From Aptenodytes patagonicus (Eukaryota > Chordata > Aves > Sphenisciformes > Spheniscidae): DNA of 64,000 nucleotides. The stretch lies in the NCBI RefSeq assembly GCF_965638725.1, contig NC_134958.1, positions 16,185,464 through 16,249,463 on the forward strand, written 5' to 3'. Made by a program: the position numbers and the translations under genes. Positions within the stretch are counted from its first letter, which is position 1. Every line of letters begins with the position of its first letter. The notes under the pieces were generated by a model that did not search any database, had not been told where the DNA came from, and saw only the letters and a list, made by a program, of their open reading frames with translations. Below, piece after piece: positions 18,801 to 27,572 of the stretch.

Positions 18801-21494
18801 GTTCCAACTATAGAACAAAGACTTGAAGAGCCGAATCGTTCACCTGGAGGGTTCTTACCGATCCAGTAAAGAGGGACTTGTTGCTCAAATGGAAGCAAGG
18901 ATCACAGAGCTAGAAGAACGACTTGAAAATGAAGAGAGGTGAAACTAGTTATGTTAAGATCAAAACATGCATGTTTGTTTGTTAATATGGCCTCTTGCTA
19001 ATATTAAGTCTCTAATACAATTAACTTGATTTTTTTTTCTCACAAGCACCAAATTAAAATGGTTACTGTTTCATACAAGTATTGCAAATTTTATTTTTGA
19101 CTGAAAGCACACTAGAAGTTGCCTTATAAATTTAAAACTGGGCAGTGCTAACATGGTTCCATACCTCATTGTTTTATCAATGTCTAATATCAGTAACAGG
19201 CTTAGAAATACTAACTATAGTTAACATTTCCATTTTCATGTTCACTTCATTGTTTAATCTTGGAGGAATTATTTTTTTTTTTCCCCCCAAATGTTGCTCT
19301 GGAGACAGAAGAAATTCCCCTTAGCAGTTCATGCTTTTGAACAAATTTCTTAATATGTTGCATGGAATCAGTAAATCAAAGCAGGGGCCATTAGTATTTA
19401 TCTAATTCTTAGAAGATTGCTAAGGAATTATGTCAGCAGGATTGGAAGTATTTCAGTTCCTTTTTTTTACAAGCCTGTCTTTTGTTTGTTTTGTTTTTTC
19501 TAGGGATAGAGCTAATTTCCAACTAAGTAACCGCAGACTTGAGAGAAAAGTGAAGGAGTTAATGTTGCAAGTAGATGATGAACATCTCTCATTGACTGAT
19601 CAAAAGGACCAGGTAGAGGGAAAGACTAATATGCAAATATCTGATATTAATCCTACTAGCATAAATGATCATACATAAAAGATATGAGAAGAATATAGGT
19701 AGATACCGATTACTCTGTTGTTTATGAACTCCCATTTAGTGAGATTCGCAGTTCCCATTGTTATCATGTTCTTTTGCCTAGTACTAAATTGTTACTCATT
19801 TCTAAAATTGTGAAAAGGAAGCAGTTACAGAACCAATGCTATAATTATTTTAAGAAATAAAGCCAATAACAGACAGTATATGATCCTATCAATATATACA
19901 CCAACACATGATCCTATAAATACATACACCAACAAATAATATATTCTGTTTTGCCACCATAAAATTTTGTTTAAAGAAAGAAGCTATTTATTGTTAAATA
20001 TAGGCTGTAAGTATTAAGCATACATTGATATTCTAATAGCAATGTGCTCTACCATTCCTGTGCTCTTTGTTGATTCCTTGCTTAAAACATGGTTTGTTTC
20101 AGTACATGAGTCAAATAGTTAATAGTCTGCCTAGAGAATGAACAGTGTGTTTCAAACTGCAGACAGCTGTTAAGGGAAAAATCTTTTAAAATCGTCTGGA
20201 TTTTTAAAACATATTTTATAGTATCTGTCTGGTAAAGTTGCTTAGGTTAGATACACTAATAGTGTATAAGTCTTATCAATAAGTCTTCCCTTATTGATAA
20301 CCGGGTCTTGCTATCACATAATACTGTCTTACTCTACCAAAGCTATGTTTGCTTGTTGCTGATTTTAATTCTTAAGAAATTGTATCCCATCACTTTTCTC
20401 AAAGTCTCATGCTGACTTTCGAGTATTTCTGAAGCATAGGATTACAGTGTCACTACACTGGCAAAGTTGTGTCTTTATTCTCCCTCTCATAGATGCTGGA
20501 AGAATAAAATTCCTTTATTAAAATAATCCTCTAATCAGCTGACATGTAAATATTTCAGTTGAGTTTGCGTTTGAAAGCAATGAAACGTCAAGTTGTAGAA
20601 GCTGAAGAAGAAATAGACAGACTGGAAAGTGCTAAAAAGAAACTCCAGAGAGAACTGGAAGAGCAACTAGATATGAATGAACAATTGCAAGGACAGCTTA
20701 ACGCTGCAAAGAAGGAATTAAGGTAGGATGATTTCTCAGACCTTACAATTATGTATCACACCACCACTCACAAGATTGATCTTTCTCCTTTAGTCCATAA
20801 ACTGAGGGCTTCCTCTAACAAGCTTCAGGTTTGTCATAAGCAGACAGAGTTTAAGAGACAGACCTCTTCTGCATTTCCTTTCTCTACAAATGTTCTTCAA
20901 CTCTTCCTAGGGTGCTTTAGGTGCCCAAACCTTCTTTCCAAGATCTGCCTGCTCAATAAAGTTATTGGCGTGGGGAATAAAAAATGGAAAAAGGTGATGG
21001 GACTCGACACTCTTATCAGTTGTAGTAATAAAAATTTCCTGCTAATGACTGAGAAGTACAGCTATCCTGTGTTAGTTTTCCTCAGCCATCTTTGAACATC
21101 TCAGTGCAAAGTTTATAGTTTCCCCTCTCTGTGACTTTAGTTAGAGATGCTTGAAAATATGATTGATTGATCTTCATCCTCTTGCATGTTTCTTTCACAT
21201 AAGATGTAGTCTATGATGCACTACCCCTATTGGAGCACAAGTTTCTCTGACATCCTTTAAAAATGTAAATCCTACCTGTTAATGTTTTAAACTTTGCATC
21301 AGCGTTCTGCATGTAGATGTGCAGTTTTAATAGCAGACGTGTATTTTTGTTTTAGTAGACTGAAGAAGTCGCCAAGTAAAGTGTTGGCTGATTCTGATGA
21401 TGATGACGATGATGATTTCAGCACGGATGGTGATAGTCTCTGTGAAGTGCCTTCAGGAAATAACTTTTCAAAAGATGATGACACAAAAATCTAA
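675..21494 (+). CDS. CGNL1: CGNL1 (cingulin-like 1 / paracingulin), last eight coding exons, 5' part outside window
   Basis: Spliced CDS join 675-845, 3299-3460, 4289-4378, 10142-10225, 18814-18938, 19504-19612, 20559-20722, 21356-21494. Every junction is AG/GT and the phases agree, giving 1044 nt: 347 residues plus stop. The protein is a continuous Glu/Lys/Leu-rich heptad coiled coil (myosin-tail-like rod) ending in a globular acidic tail with seven consecutive Asp. The tail motif L-K-K-x-P-S-K-V-L followed by the Asp run and S-T-D-G is what I recall of vertebrate CGNL1. The MYZAP gene downstream matches the known CGNL1-MYZAP synteny. In the family, CGNL1 is a cytoplasmic plaque protein of tight and adherens junctions that binds ZO-1 and Rho/Rac exchange factors. 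Cingulin (CGN) is the main alternative; the tail and the synteny argue against it. The head domain and start lie left of the window. Confidence 0.93.
846..3298 (+). other. CGNL1 intron
   Basis: AT-rich intron with a poly-A run near 1211-1230, a short GT run near 1749-1760 and a poly-T run near 2717-2730. Open frames here (for example 926-1147, 1200-1427, 2922-3245) have no family likeness and no splice context. Confidence 0.7.
3299..3460 (+). CDS. CGNL1: CGNL1 coding exon (rod), phase 0-0
   Basis: A 162-nt exon (54 codons) between TTGTTTCAG and GTAAAA. It begins L-R-L-M-E-E-N-L and ends R-Q-I-K-L-M-E, strongly coiled-coil in composition with leucines and glutamates at heptad spacing. It joins the neighbouring exons in frame without split codons. 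Confidence 0.92.
3461..4288 (+). other. CGNL1 intron
   Basis: An 828-bp AT-rich intron between two coiled-coil exons; nothing else recognised. Confidence 0.7.
4289..4378 (+). CDS. CGNL1: CGNL1 coding exon (rod), phase 0-0
   Basis: A 90-nt exon (30 codons) after acceptor CCACTTAG and before donor GTACTT. It encodes [14 protein letters not shown] through S-R-C-R-E-Q. It is too short to stand out as an open frame and is recognised from splice signals, phase and continuous coiled-coil character. Confidence 0.88.
4689..4745. repeat. 29-bp tandem duplication
   Basis: GATGCTATCTTAGGC repeats after 29 bp, with the GTTTTAG tail present in both copies; the second copy has one extra T. Confidence 0.85.
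5240..5330 (+). mobile_element. Possible very old CR1 ORF2 relic
   Basis: One frame reads N-I-F-A-S-V-F-S-K at about 5262-5293, like the F-A-S-V-F-T motif between the endonuclease and reverse transcriptase regions of CR1/L3 ORF2. Flanking sequence is too decayed to extend the match, so this is a weak call from one short motif. Confidence 0.25.
10142..10225 (+). CDS. CGNL1: CGNL1 coding exon (rod), phase 0-0
   Basis: An 84-nt exon (28 codons) after a TTTCTATAATAG acceptor and before GTAATT. It begins [12 protein letters not shown] and ends I-S-L-E-R-Q. The pyrimidine tract is the run of C and T in TGTCTGTCTTTTCTTTCT. The downstream intron carries the retrovirus. Confidence 0.88.
10226..11273 (+). 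other. CGNL1 intron, left of the retrovirus
   Basis: Unremarkable AT-rich intron up to the retroviral target-site duplication; no further feature recognised. Confidence 0.65.
11274..11278. repeat. Target-site duplication, left copy (GCCAC)
   Basis: GCCAC lies directly left of the left LTR and again directly right of the right LTR at 18029-18033. A perfect 5-bp match fixes both element ends. Confidence 0.88.
11279..11856 (-). repeat. 3' LTR of the endogenous retrovirus
   Basis: 578 bp, near-colinear with 17466-18028. On the plus strand it begins TATCGTGGTTTAACC, a G-to-A change of the terminal TG, and ends ACCAGGACA. On the minus strand a CRE-like octamer (11593-11600) lies just upstream of a TATA-like TATATAAAC (11577-11585). 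The region around 11320-11350 and the ATA/AAT run near 11455-11475 differ most from the partner LTR. Confidence 0.92.
11860..11869 (-). promoter_or_regulatory. Polypurine tract next to the 3' LTR
   Basis: The minus strand reads AAGGGGTGGA three bases before the 3' LTR. Position and purine content fit the plus-strand primer of reverse transcription; a T interrupts the run. Confidence 0.6.
11870..12271 (-). other. Retroviral 3' spacer with no env
   Basis: About 400 bp between the integrase end and the polypurine tract. No open frame of useful length, no signal peptide or transmembrane-subunit motifs seen. It is too short for env. Confidence 0.7.
12272..13178 (-). pseudogene. pol: Retroviral integrase remnant
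   Basis: The N-terminal zinc-binding H-H-C-C region (W-A-H-D-T-S-G-H and C-E-M-C) is at about 13029-13130. The catalytic core follows in another phase. The triad D (12917-12919), D (12740-12742), E (12632-12634) is intact, and the last two are separated by exactly 35 residues, the canonical D,D(35)E. A TGA at 12677-12679 interrupts the core between the second D and the E. The C-terminal domain runs to 12272 with [10 protein letters not shown]. The Gly usually after D-N is Arg here, a G-to-A change. Confidence 0.92.
13434..13847 (-). pseudogene. pol: Retroviral RNase H remnant
   Basis: Continues in the RT phase after TGA codons at 13905-13907 and 13854-13856, both explicable as CGA decayed at a CpG. 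The active-site segment L-F-T-D-G-S and the downstream E of [10 protein letters not shown] are visible. The following stretch 13179-13433 still looks like pol but is interrupted in all frames. Confidence 0.88.
13905..15090 (-). pseudogene. pol: Retroviral reverse transcriptase remnant
   Basis: RT landmarks are in order in one phase: [23 protein letters not shown], then [15 protein letters not shown], and the catalytic Y-I-D-D at 14505-14516. After a TAG at 14361-14363 the same phase continues through the thumb and connection ([10 protein letters not shown]) to a TGA at 13905-13907. The F-L-G and Y-x-D-D motifs make the RT call secure. The stops show the copy is dead. Confidence 0.93.
15090..15447 (-). 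pseudogene. pro: Retroviral aspartic protease remnant
   Basis: The active-site motif D-I-G-A is visible at 15328-15339 but in the phase next to the main open frame. Immediately after it the main frame reads C-T-L-M-P-S-S-Y, the usual continuation of such proteases, and later G-I-D-Y-L-R-R-G near the domain end. So a single-base indel lies at the active site. This copy cannot make a normal protease from the frame shown. Confidence 0.7.
15448..16215 (-). pseudogene. gag: Gag-like region of the retrovirus, C-terminal part
   Basis: A 255-codon frame just upstream of protease. Its middle has a predicted coiled coil ([12 protein letters not shown]) and a Trp/Arg-rich segment; the C-terminal part is basic, then acidic. 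There is no C-x2-C-x4-H-x4-C zinc knuckle, which orthoretroviral nucleocapsids have and foamy-virus Gag lacks. It is in a different phase from the N-terminal gag piece, so at least one frameshift separates them. Its 3' end overlaps the frame that holds protease. Confidence 0.65.
16383..17156 (-). pseudogene. gag: Gag-like region of the retrovirus, N-terminal part
   Basis: Two open segments in the same phase, 16692-17156 and 16383-16628. The first has [15 protein letters not shown] and L-V-D-Y-L-E-K-V, a globular gag-like stretch with a hydrophobic start. The second is Pro/Ala/Thr-rich, then a basic patch K-K-K-C-W-K-R-K, then a run of acidic residues. They are separated by a stop region at 16629-16691. 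Assignment as gag rests on position downstream of the primer site and upstream of protease; I cannot identify capsid motifs. Confidence 0.6.
17053..17376 (-). pseudogene. Hydrophobic leader open frame of the retrovirus
   Basis: A 107-codon open frame between the primer site and the gag-like frames. After [10 protein letters not shown] it is dominated by Leu, Ile, Val, Phe, Cys and Met for about 75 residues. It shows two or three stretches long enough to span a membrane, with only a few Lys/Arg between them. The following frame (16692-17156) overlaps it in another phase, so the two may have been one reading frame broken by an indel. It could instead be non-coding leader whose A/T-rich complement happens to read as hydrophobic codons. 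I do not recognise the protein. Confidence 0.45.
17442..17457 (-). promoter_or_regulatory. Primer-binding site, lysine tRNA type
   Basis: The minus strand reads TGGCACCCAATGTGGG. This differs from the classic Lys-tRNA(1,2) primer site only at two positions, each a C-to-T or G-to-A change in a CpG. It lies 8 nt from the LTR edge, farther than the usual 0-3 nt. Confidence 0.75.
17466..18028 (-). repeat. 5' LTR of the endogenous retrovirus
   Basis: 563 bp, with intact TG...CA ends on the plus strand (TGTCGTGG to AGGACA). The minus-strand promoter elements match the other LTR: a CRE-like octamer at 17765-17772 and TATATAAAC at 17749-17757. The last 200 bp on the plus-strand right side are almost identical to the partner LTR. 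Next to it at 18029-18033 is the target duplication. Confidence 0.92.
18029..18033. repeat. Target-site duplication, right copy (GCCAC)
   Basis: Matches 11274-11278 exactly; see the left copy. Confidence 0.88.
18034..18813 (+). other. CGNL1 intron, right of the retrovirus
   Basis: AT-rich intron; nothing else recognised before the acceptor at 18813. Confidence 0.65.
18814..18938 (+). CDS. CGNL1: CGNL1 coding exon (rod), ends phase 2
   Basis: A 125-nt exon after CCAACTATAG and before GTGAAA: 41 codons plus two bases of a split Arg codon (AG/G). It encodes [13 protein letters not shown] then [16 protein letters not shown]. The K-S-R-I-V-H-L-E-G segment is typical of the cingulin-family rod end. 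It is the first exon downstream of the endogenous retrovirus. Confidence 0.92.
18939..19503 (+). other. CGNL1 intron
   Basis: 565 bp with several T-runs (for example near 19271-19281) and a strong pyrimidine tract before the acceptor; no other feature. Confidence 0.65.
19504..19612 (+). CDS. CGNL1: CGNL1 coding exon (rod), completes split Arg codon
   Basis: A 109-nt exon after a T-rich tract and TTTTTTCTAG, before GTAGAG. The first base completes the split Arg codon, then [19 protein letters not shown] continues to T-D-Q-K-D-Q. The R-L-E-R-K-V-K-E-L block resembles conserved cingulin/myosin-tail rod sequence. Confidence 0.93.
19613..20558 (+). other. CGNL1 intron
   Basis: AT-rich. Contains a 28-bp tandem duplication at 19880-19935 and a perfect 11-bp inverted repeat at 20273-20300; no gene. 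Confidence 0.65.
19880..19935. repeat. 28-bp tandem duplication
   Basis: Two adjacent 28-bp copies, both starting ATGATCCTAT and ending ATACACCAACA, with three internal or terminal differences. Confidence 0.85.
20559..20722 (+). CDS. CGNL1: CGNL1 coding exon (rod end), ends phase 2
   Basis: A 164-nt exon after AAATATTTCAG and before GTAGGA. It encodes [23 protein letters not shown] and continues to A-A-K-K-E-L plus two bases of a split codon. This is the C-terminal end of the coiled coil; A-E-E-E-I-D-R-L-E is very similar to myosin-tail and cingulin sequence. Confidence 0.94.
20723..21355 (+). other. CGNL1 last intron
   Basis: 633 bp. A chance open frame covers 20751-21095, but nothing in it resembles a known protein. 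It ends in the tandem acceptor TTTTAGTAG. Confidence 0.65.
21356..21494 (+). CDS. CGNL1: CGNL1 last coding exon and stop codon
   Basis: The exon starts at 21356 after GTTTTAG, or at 21359 if the second NAG of the tandem TAGTAG is used, and ends with TAA at 21492-21494. It encodes [12 protein letters not shown], a run of seven Asp, F-S-T-D-G-D-S-L and a Ser/Asp-rich end (K-D-D-D-T-K-I). This is the non-coiled acidic tail. Start choice changes one Ser only. Confidence 0.93.
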
Positions 21495-22872
21495 ATAAGT
21501 ATTGAATCTGTGATTCCTTAAAAGTACTGGAAGAATAACATAAATTATCAAGAAACTGGGTATTCTAGAAGCCAAATGACATAAAGGGATTTAAGAGTTG
21601 GGAATATAATGTTTCCATCCATACTGTGCCATTTTCTTATTTAGATCTCCACTGTTTATTATAGAAAACAGGATTGCATTATAAAACAGATATAAAACAC
21701 TAAGAGAGAGAGAGAGATAACTGCTACTGAAAACATGGGGATAATGTTTCACATCGGAAATGTGATTTTGCTAAAATTCTGTTTAAGTAAAAAGCCATCT
21801 GAAAGTAATTAAAAATTAGTTTGTAGTTATTAAAAGCTTTTCCCTAAAATTAAGGAAACCACAGAAGATTATTTAATAATTGTAAGTAGGGAGAAATGAT
21901 GTATAAAATGTAAATATTTTAAACCTGATCTTTTTATTGACTACTTTAGTACTATTTTATAAAGTTTCAAATATTGTATAAATCAGTTTCATATGTAAAG
22001 TACTTAAATTTATACTGAATGCTATATTTGGGTTTTCACTAAGAAGAAAACAAATGAAAATGAATACATTTTGTGCATTACAGAGCAGATTCACAGTTCC
22101 TGAGCCAGAAAGTACATTCCCATTTTAAAACCAGTGCAAGTTTTATTGTATGTATTCTGTATATTAGAGATCAAGTGTTAATCCTGCCTGTTGACTTTAA
22201 AAGGACCATCACATCTGCATGATGAGTGAGGCTTGCCTGCAACTTTCTTGTAAACTTCGTTTGGGAAGCTTTCTGTTCTTAATAGGGAAGGGTGAGAATG
22301 AGGTCAGTTATTATTTGGCATCTTTCATTTCCTGAAATGGGCTCCATACTGCCAGAGGCAGAACATTTATAGGCCTGCTGATCTGAGGGCATCAGGACAG
22401 GCTTATCTTACAGTCTCTACACTCGTTCCAGTAAAATTACTTGTGGTCTTTGAATTAAGTACATGCTTAAATCTGTTTGTTAATTGATCCCAAAATTTTA
22501 TGCACCTGGCAAGAAATTGCACGAAGGAAACACAAAGCATGTAATCTGATTTTTCTTTCTAAGCTGTTCTTGAGCATCTATTTGTGATATATTGCAGTCT
22601 ATGAACATATATGCAGATATATGTTAGTGTTTCAGTTTACAGAAGTATCTGCATTTTGGGTTATCTGTCTGTTCAAAAAACTTTGTGGGAAACTTAAAAG
22701 AAAAAAAAGCATTGCAGATTTTATTTTAAAAGCATTTTCCATTTTATCGCTAAAAATATTTTTTGCCATTTATATTACACCAGACCATTTTTGCTCCTTT
22801 GCAAACCTAGAATTCTAAGGAAAGGGCACTACTATGTAATTTTGTTAATAAACTATAGCTAAGTCCTGTCTG
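21495..22872 (+). other. CGNL1: CGNL1 3' UTR (extent inferred)
   Basis: AT-rich sequence after the TAA. It includes a (GA) run at 21703-21716 and ends at a candidate AATAAA at 22847-22852. A second AATAAA at 23587-23592, followed by a TTTGTATGTG-type GT-rich stretch, would give a longer 2.1-kb UTR. ATTAAA near 21810 and 21825 could give a short form. Which is used cannot be read from sequence. Confidence 0.5.
22847..22852 (+). terminator. Candidate polyadenylation signal AATAAA for CGNL1
   Basis: Canonical hexamer 1.35 kb after the stop, with a T/G-rich stretch (GTCCTGTCTG, TTAGTATTTGT) downstream. Confidence 0.4.
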
Positions 22873-23586
22873 ATTATTAGTATTTGTCCCCAGTTACAGG
22901 TTAGTAAGCACTTCTTCGTTGAATGGACCAAATAATAGTGTAATGTAATTGTAAAAAATACTTTAAACTGAAGTTGCTGGGAGCTTCCATTACTCCCACA
23001 AAGGCATCTACTGAAGAGGACAAATTTAACAGCTCTGAAAGTGAGGCTGATAGACTTGGTTAAGGCAAAAGTCCTGACAATGGCAGTATCCATTTTCATA
23101 TGATTGTATGAAATGAAACTCCTGCCTGCAGGATCAGAAAGATATTTATGCATAACAGATTACAGACTCTTTTGCCATGTAATTCCCTTCAACTTGATTA
23201 TGATGGTTTGAGATATATGGGAAATAATATGAGCGGCATAGTTGTAATACTCTGTCTCTGAATCTTGTATATCTTTTTCAAGTAGCATACATCATACAAT
23301 TTTTTTTGCAGTACTAGCTTTACTATTTTGACAACATAGAAACAGCTTTTCCTCCAGGATCTGCACTATACTGTACTGACAATCATCATATAACCTGCTG
23401 TGATTTTTTTTTGTTGTTGTTTCATTTGCATGTTTATGTAGGCTTAACTTTAAACAACTGATTCCAATCTCCAGTACTCTGTCCTAATGTTCATAGATGA
23501 CTATTATTTCAAACCACTGGAAGAAAATCACTTAATGTTGCATCTACCTCGAGTTACACTAAACTGTACAAGAAAAATTCACTTAA

Positions 23587-23592
23587 AATAAA
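23587..23592 (+). terminator. Candidate distal polyadenylation signal AATAAA
   Basis: Canonical hexamer 2.1 kb after the CGNL1 stop, followed about 20-30 nt later by TTTGTATGTG. It is an alternative distal end. Confidence 0.35.
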
Positions 23593-23899
23593 CAGTCAGT
23601 CAGCTCTTTCAGTTCTACTTTGTATGTGCACATAGCTTGGTATGATAATTGAATTTCATATGGAAGACCCATGTGTTTAAAATATAACAAGAAAATAATT
23701 ATCTGGGAAATACTGATGCTGTAAACAAGTTTCTGCATTTTCTTCTTTTTGGATAGCTACTTTCTTTGTAACTGGTAAAGCAGGTGGCAGGTGTAATAAC
23801 TAGAAGACTCCTTTTCTCATTTGAACTTAACATAAGTTAGAAGGAGGGAGACGCATTTTTGCAGACTCCTAGTGGGAGACATCCTGCTTATTAGACCTT

Positions 23900-23925
23900 C
23901 CCCCCCCCCCCCCCCCCCCCCCCCC
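23900..23925. repeat. Homopolymer run of 26 C
   Basis: Uninterrupted C run between TTAGACCTT and GTCTTCAT. Confidence 0.95.
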
Positions 23926-26900
23926 GTCTTCATAAAAAGAACTGGTCTTTAGTTTGTTCATTTAGACTTGGAAATGGCATTTCCTCTTTAAGAGTTCTTA
24001 AATGGTATAACTAAAATCAAAGAAAATCTTAAGATGTTGAAAAGGGTATTTCAACTCGTTCACAAAACAGTCGGTAGCTCTGTTTCTCGATACTTGCTAG
24101 CTATGGTGAGGGTAGGGTCTAGATCTTGATTGCCACAAAAAAACATTGATAATAGTTTAAGGATGTCTGATTTGTTCACTCCATCTCATGGCAGTTTTTG
24201 ACGAAAACTCATCTTAAGTCAAGGTTTAGTTTAGAAAAATTTTCCCCATATTTCCATGTAATCTATTTTTAAATGAATTTCAGAAGAAGCTTTTGACCCA
24301 TAAAAGGAAGCAAGAGGGAGAATATGTGAAGAAACATGGTTGTGAGACATTCAGTCCCTAGAAGTTTGTATAAACATCAGAGTTTCTGGTGTATTACAGA
24401 GACATGGCTTGACTTCTGAGCTGTAGAGACCTTCAGTTTTCTTCGATGATGATATAATATCTCATAAACAAACAGACCCAAGCTAAATCACTTTTTATAT
24501 AAGCCTAACCTGATGACTTACATAGTGGATGCTTCTCTCTCAGTATAAGTCATCTATGATGAACAATGAACTTTTTGTCCTCTCTGGGATTAATGGCCTT
24601 TCATATCACACTGAGATTTTGACCATTTTTATGTGGTGAGAGATTTTCTATAAAAACAATATTTCTTCCCATTAAAATTCTGTTCTGCCTAAATATACAT
24701 GTTCTTCAAACAGCTGTGTAAGATTAATATTGCCATATTCAATTCCTGACAACTTGTGCCTTAAGACGACTTACATGGTCATTTATAATTCCTGGTTTTG
24801 AGAATCAAATCTAAGTTGTATTTTGGGCATTTTCACTAATCTGTTACACTCTGGGAGATCCTGTTGGTTTTCTGAGCCTACTTTTGTAGATAGGAGAATA
24901 CAAGTTAATTTCTACAAGAGTGTTCTGATGTTTTAAATCACTAACAGTTGGCAAGTGCTCCAAGATCTTTCAATGGCGATTGCTATACAGTGTAAAATAC
25001 GTAAATGTACAAGCAAGCGAACAAAATCCTCCTGTTCTCCATAGACTCCTCACTCACTGTCCAAGTAATAAAATTAAGGATATTTGTCACATATAATGGA
25101 CTTTAATGCCCTTGAGTTTGGAAGGCATCTCTTTTCATAAAAGCTTTAAGGTCTTTCAGACATCCTCTCTCTTTTTAGTGCATGGAGAAAGAATAAGGAA
25201 AAGTCGTCATCTTCTTGCTGTGCCCTGTACCTGCTTCCCTGCGCTGCACTTTATTTAAGGAAAACCCTATACTATGCAAATACTTTCTTAGTTCAGTATT
25301 GTCAGTTGCTTTTTATTGTTCAATCACCAGGCAGGTGTCCCCCCCACAATGTAGTCTCTTGGTGATGAGACTATAACTTGTTGATTAATCTGTGTATTCC
25401 TCTGATTTATCCTCATTTTTCTCAACTTAATTCTTTCCTTTTTCCTGATTAAATAATCTGTTCTGATTTATAGCTGATTTTCTAAACTATTCCAGAAGCC
25501 ATGTGCATTCCTCATTTTTTACAGACCAGCTGTGTGCTTTGCTGAGTGAGCTACACAGTGCAATAGCTTCAGCTTTTAGGCCTTTTCTGGATCACGCAGC
25601 ATATTTCAGTAATTGAATGTTGATGCTTTTAGCTTACTGGTGCTTCCTATCCTATGAGTAGAGCTACACATTTCAGCTGCTTAATTTCTACCAACTGCAG
25701 TTATCAAGTAACATTACAAAATGTTCAGAGACTTTGCTGAAAGAGCAACATTCTTTAGAGATTGTCGGGGTTTATAACACATTTAATTTGTTCTTTTTTG
25801 CATAAGGTGCTGATTAGGTGACATATTTAACCCTCTGAGCCTACTATGTTATAGTGGGGAAAATTTCATTGTTATTTCAAAATTTATTTGTGAGCACTGG
25901 GCTATTGAGAAAAAGGTATAAAAATGAATAGAAAGGGGGTTTTGTATTACAGGTTTTTCTCTTGACCTGTAAGAAAGGAGAGACTTAATAAGGAGAAGAG
26001 GAGTAAAGTTCAACAGACAAGGTCAAGTGCAGTAGAGAATTGGGCTCACCTACCTCAGTAGAAGTGTGACAGCCCTTTAATGGTTAGTACCAGTGAACCT
26101 CATGTGAGGTCAGCAGAGACTGTATGTTTTATGTGAGAGGGAACATTTGATCTTCTCCACTTCTAATAACAATTTGCTGTCTTATTCAGATCCTGAAGCT
26201 TCATGCCATTAACAGAAGAACAGGCAATAAAAAAATTTCACTTAAATTCTGAGCACAGGTGGATGATGAAAGTTTAAGCTCTTCAAGTTGCCAGTAGGAA
26301 AACTGTAGGAACACTTCTATGTGAGTGCAGAGAAGGGACTCATTACAGGTAACTTGAGTTTTTCTGTGCTTTCTGTGTACTTCTGCTTCTTCAGCAGAAT
26401 AGGCTTACTGAACAACGCTTTATATATTAGTTTACAAAGCTATTTTCACTAGTTTCAAGCAGTCCTTTTACTTTGGTTGCACGTAGTCTGGCTAGGATGA
26501 AACCTACCAACAGCATAATGTGAAGTAAGGCAGAAAATATAGACAGTAAGAAAGATTCTATGATTAACGCAGGATCCAGTTCTGATTAATTTGATTTTGA
26601 CCTTCCCTTCACTCCTCTTAAAGAGCCTGGCACTGAATGTTGCTTAAACCATCTTAAACCTACAGATACTTAACTTGGGCTGGGATGGATGTCAGATTTT
26701 ATTTCCAGGGAAAGACTGTGAAGGTTCAAGATCAGGATGGTAGGGAATACATTGAAGTAGTGCACATTGAAGTAGTGCTAGGAAATGCCTATATCCTGTA
26801 TGCATTTGCAGCAAAGATTCTCAAGAGAGTTCAGCTGAGGCAAATGATGGTGCTGAAAAAGGAGCAGCATATGTTTCTGATATTTCTGTGGATGCACTGT

Positions 26901-27555
26901 TAACGGAGACTGATTAGCTGCATACCTCTGTGCAGCATGCGTAGTTCTGTTTTGCAGAAATGCTTTCAGCATCTTCAAACCTTGGATACCCAAGTGCCTG
27001 CCAGTATCAGAAGCATCTATTTTGTGTGACTCACTTTTTATCTTACCCTTTTTCCTGAAGGAAATTGTGTGTGTAGTTCTGTGTTTTCCCTTGGATTTGG
27101 CTTTTTGTCAAAGGTGTGTTTACTTCTGTGTTTCTTTGTGAGAGAGAAAGAAAACATTGCTGCCCTTAGAATGGAAAGAGAGATGAGACTGTTTGGGACT
27201 TGTCCCTGGGAAAACTCAGTCTGTGCCAGAAATGAAATTTACTTTTCTAGAAAACAGTTCCACTGTGCATAGGAGAGCTGAGCTGTTGACTAAAAGTTCA
27301 CTTCTCACACCCACAGAGCTGGCTATTCTCAGCCCAGCCTGGCCTTTCTTTTCCTGGGAGATAAGGACTGAGACCTGGAACTTGACTTGGCCAAGGCTGC
27401 CAGCATGTGATTTCTGTACTACAGATGAGATTGAGATTGGTATACTTTAATTTTGTTCTTCAAATCTTTTGGTTAAAGTACAGCAAATACGATTTAAGGA
27501 AAAAGGACTCATTGGGTATTTGTGGTAGAGCATGCAAGAGCAAATACATGTGCGT

Positions 27556-27572
27556 GCACACACACACACACA
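27556..27572. repeat. (CA)n microsatellite
   Basis: About eight CA units, preceded by GTGCGTG. Confidence 0.9.

Noticed and set aside
26685..26903. 72-codon plus-strand frame with V-K-V-Q-D-Q-D-G-R-E
   Set aside because: Looks protein-like at first, but part of it is a 15-bp tandem duplication and it has no domain, no conserved neighbours and no splice partner.
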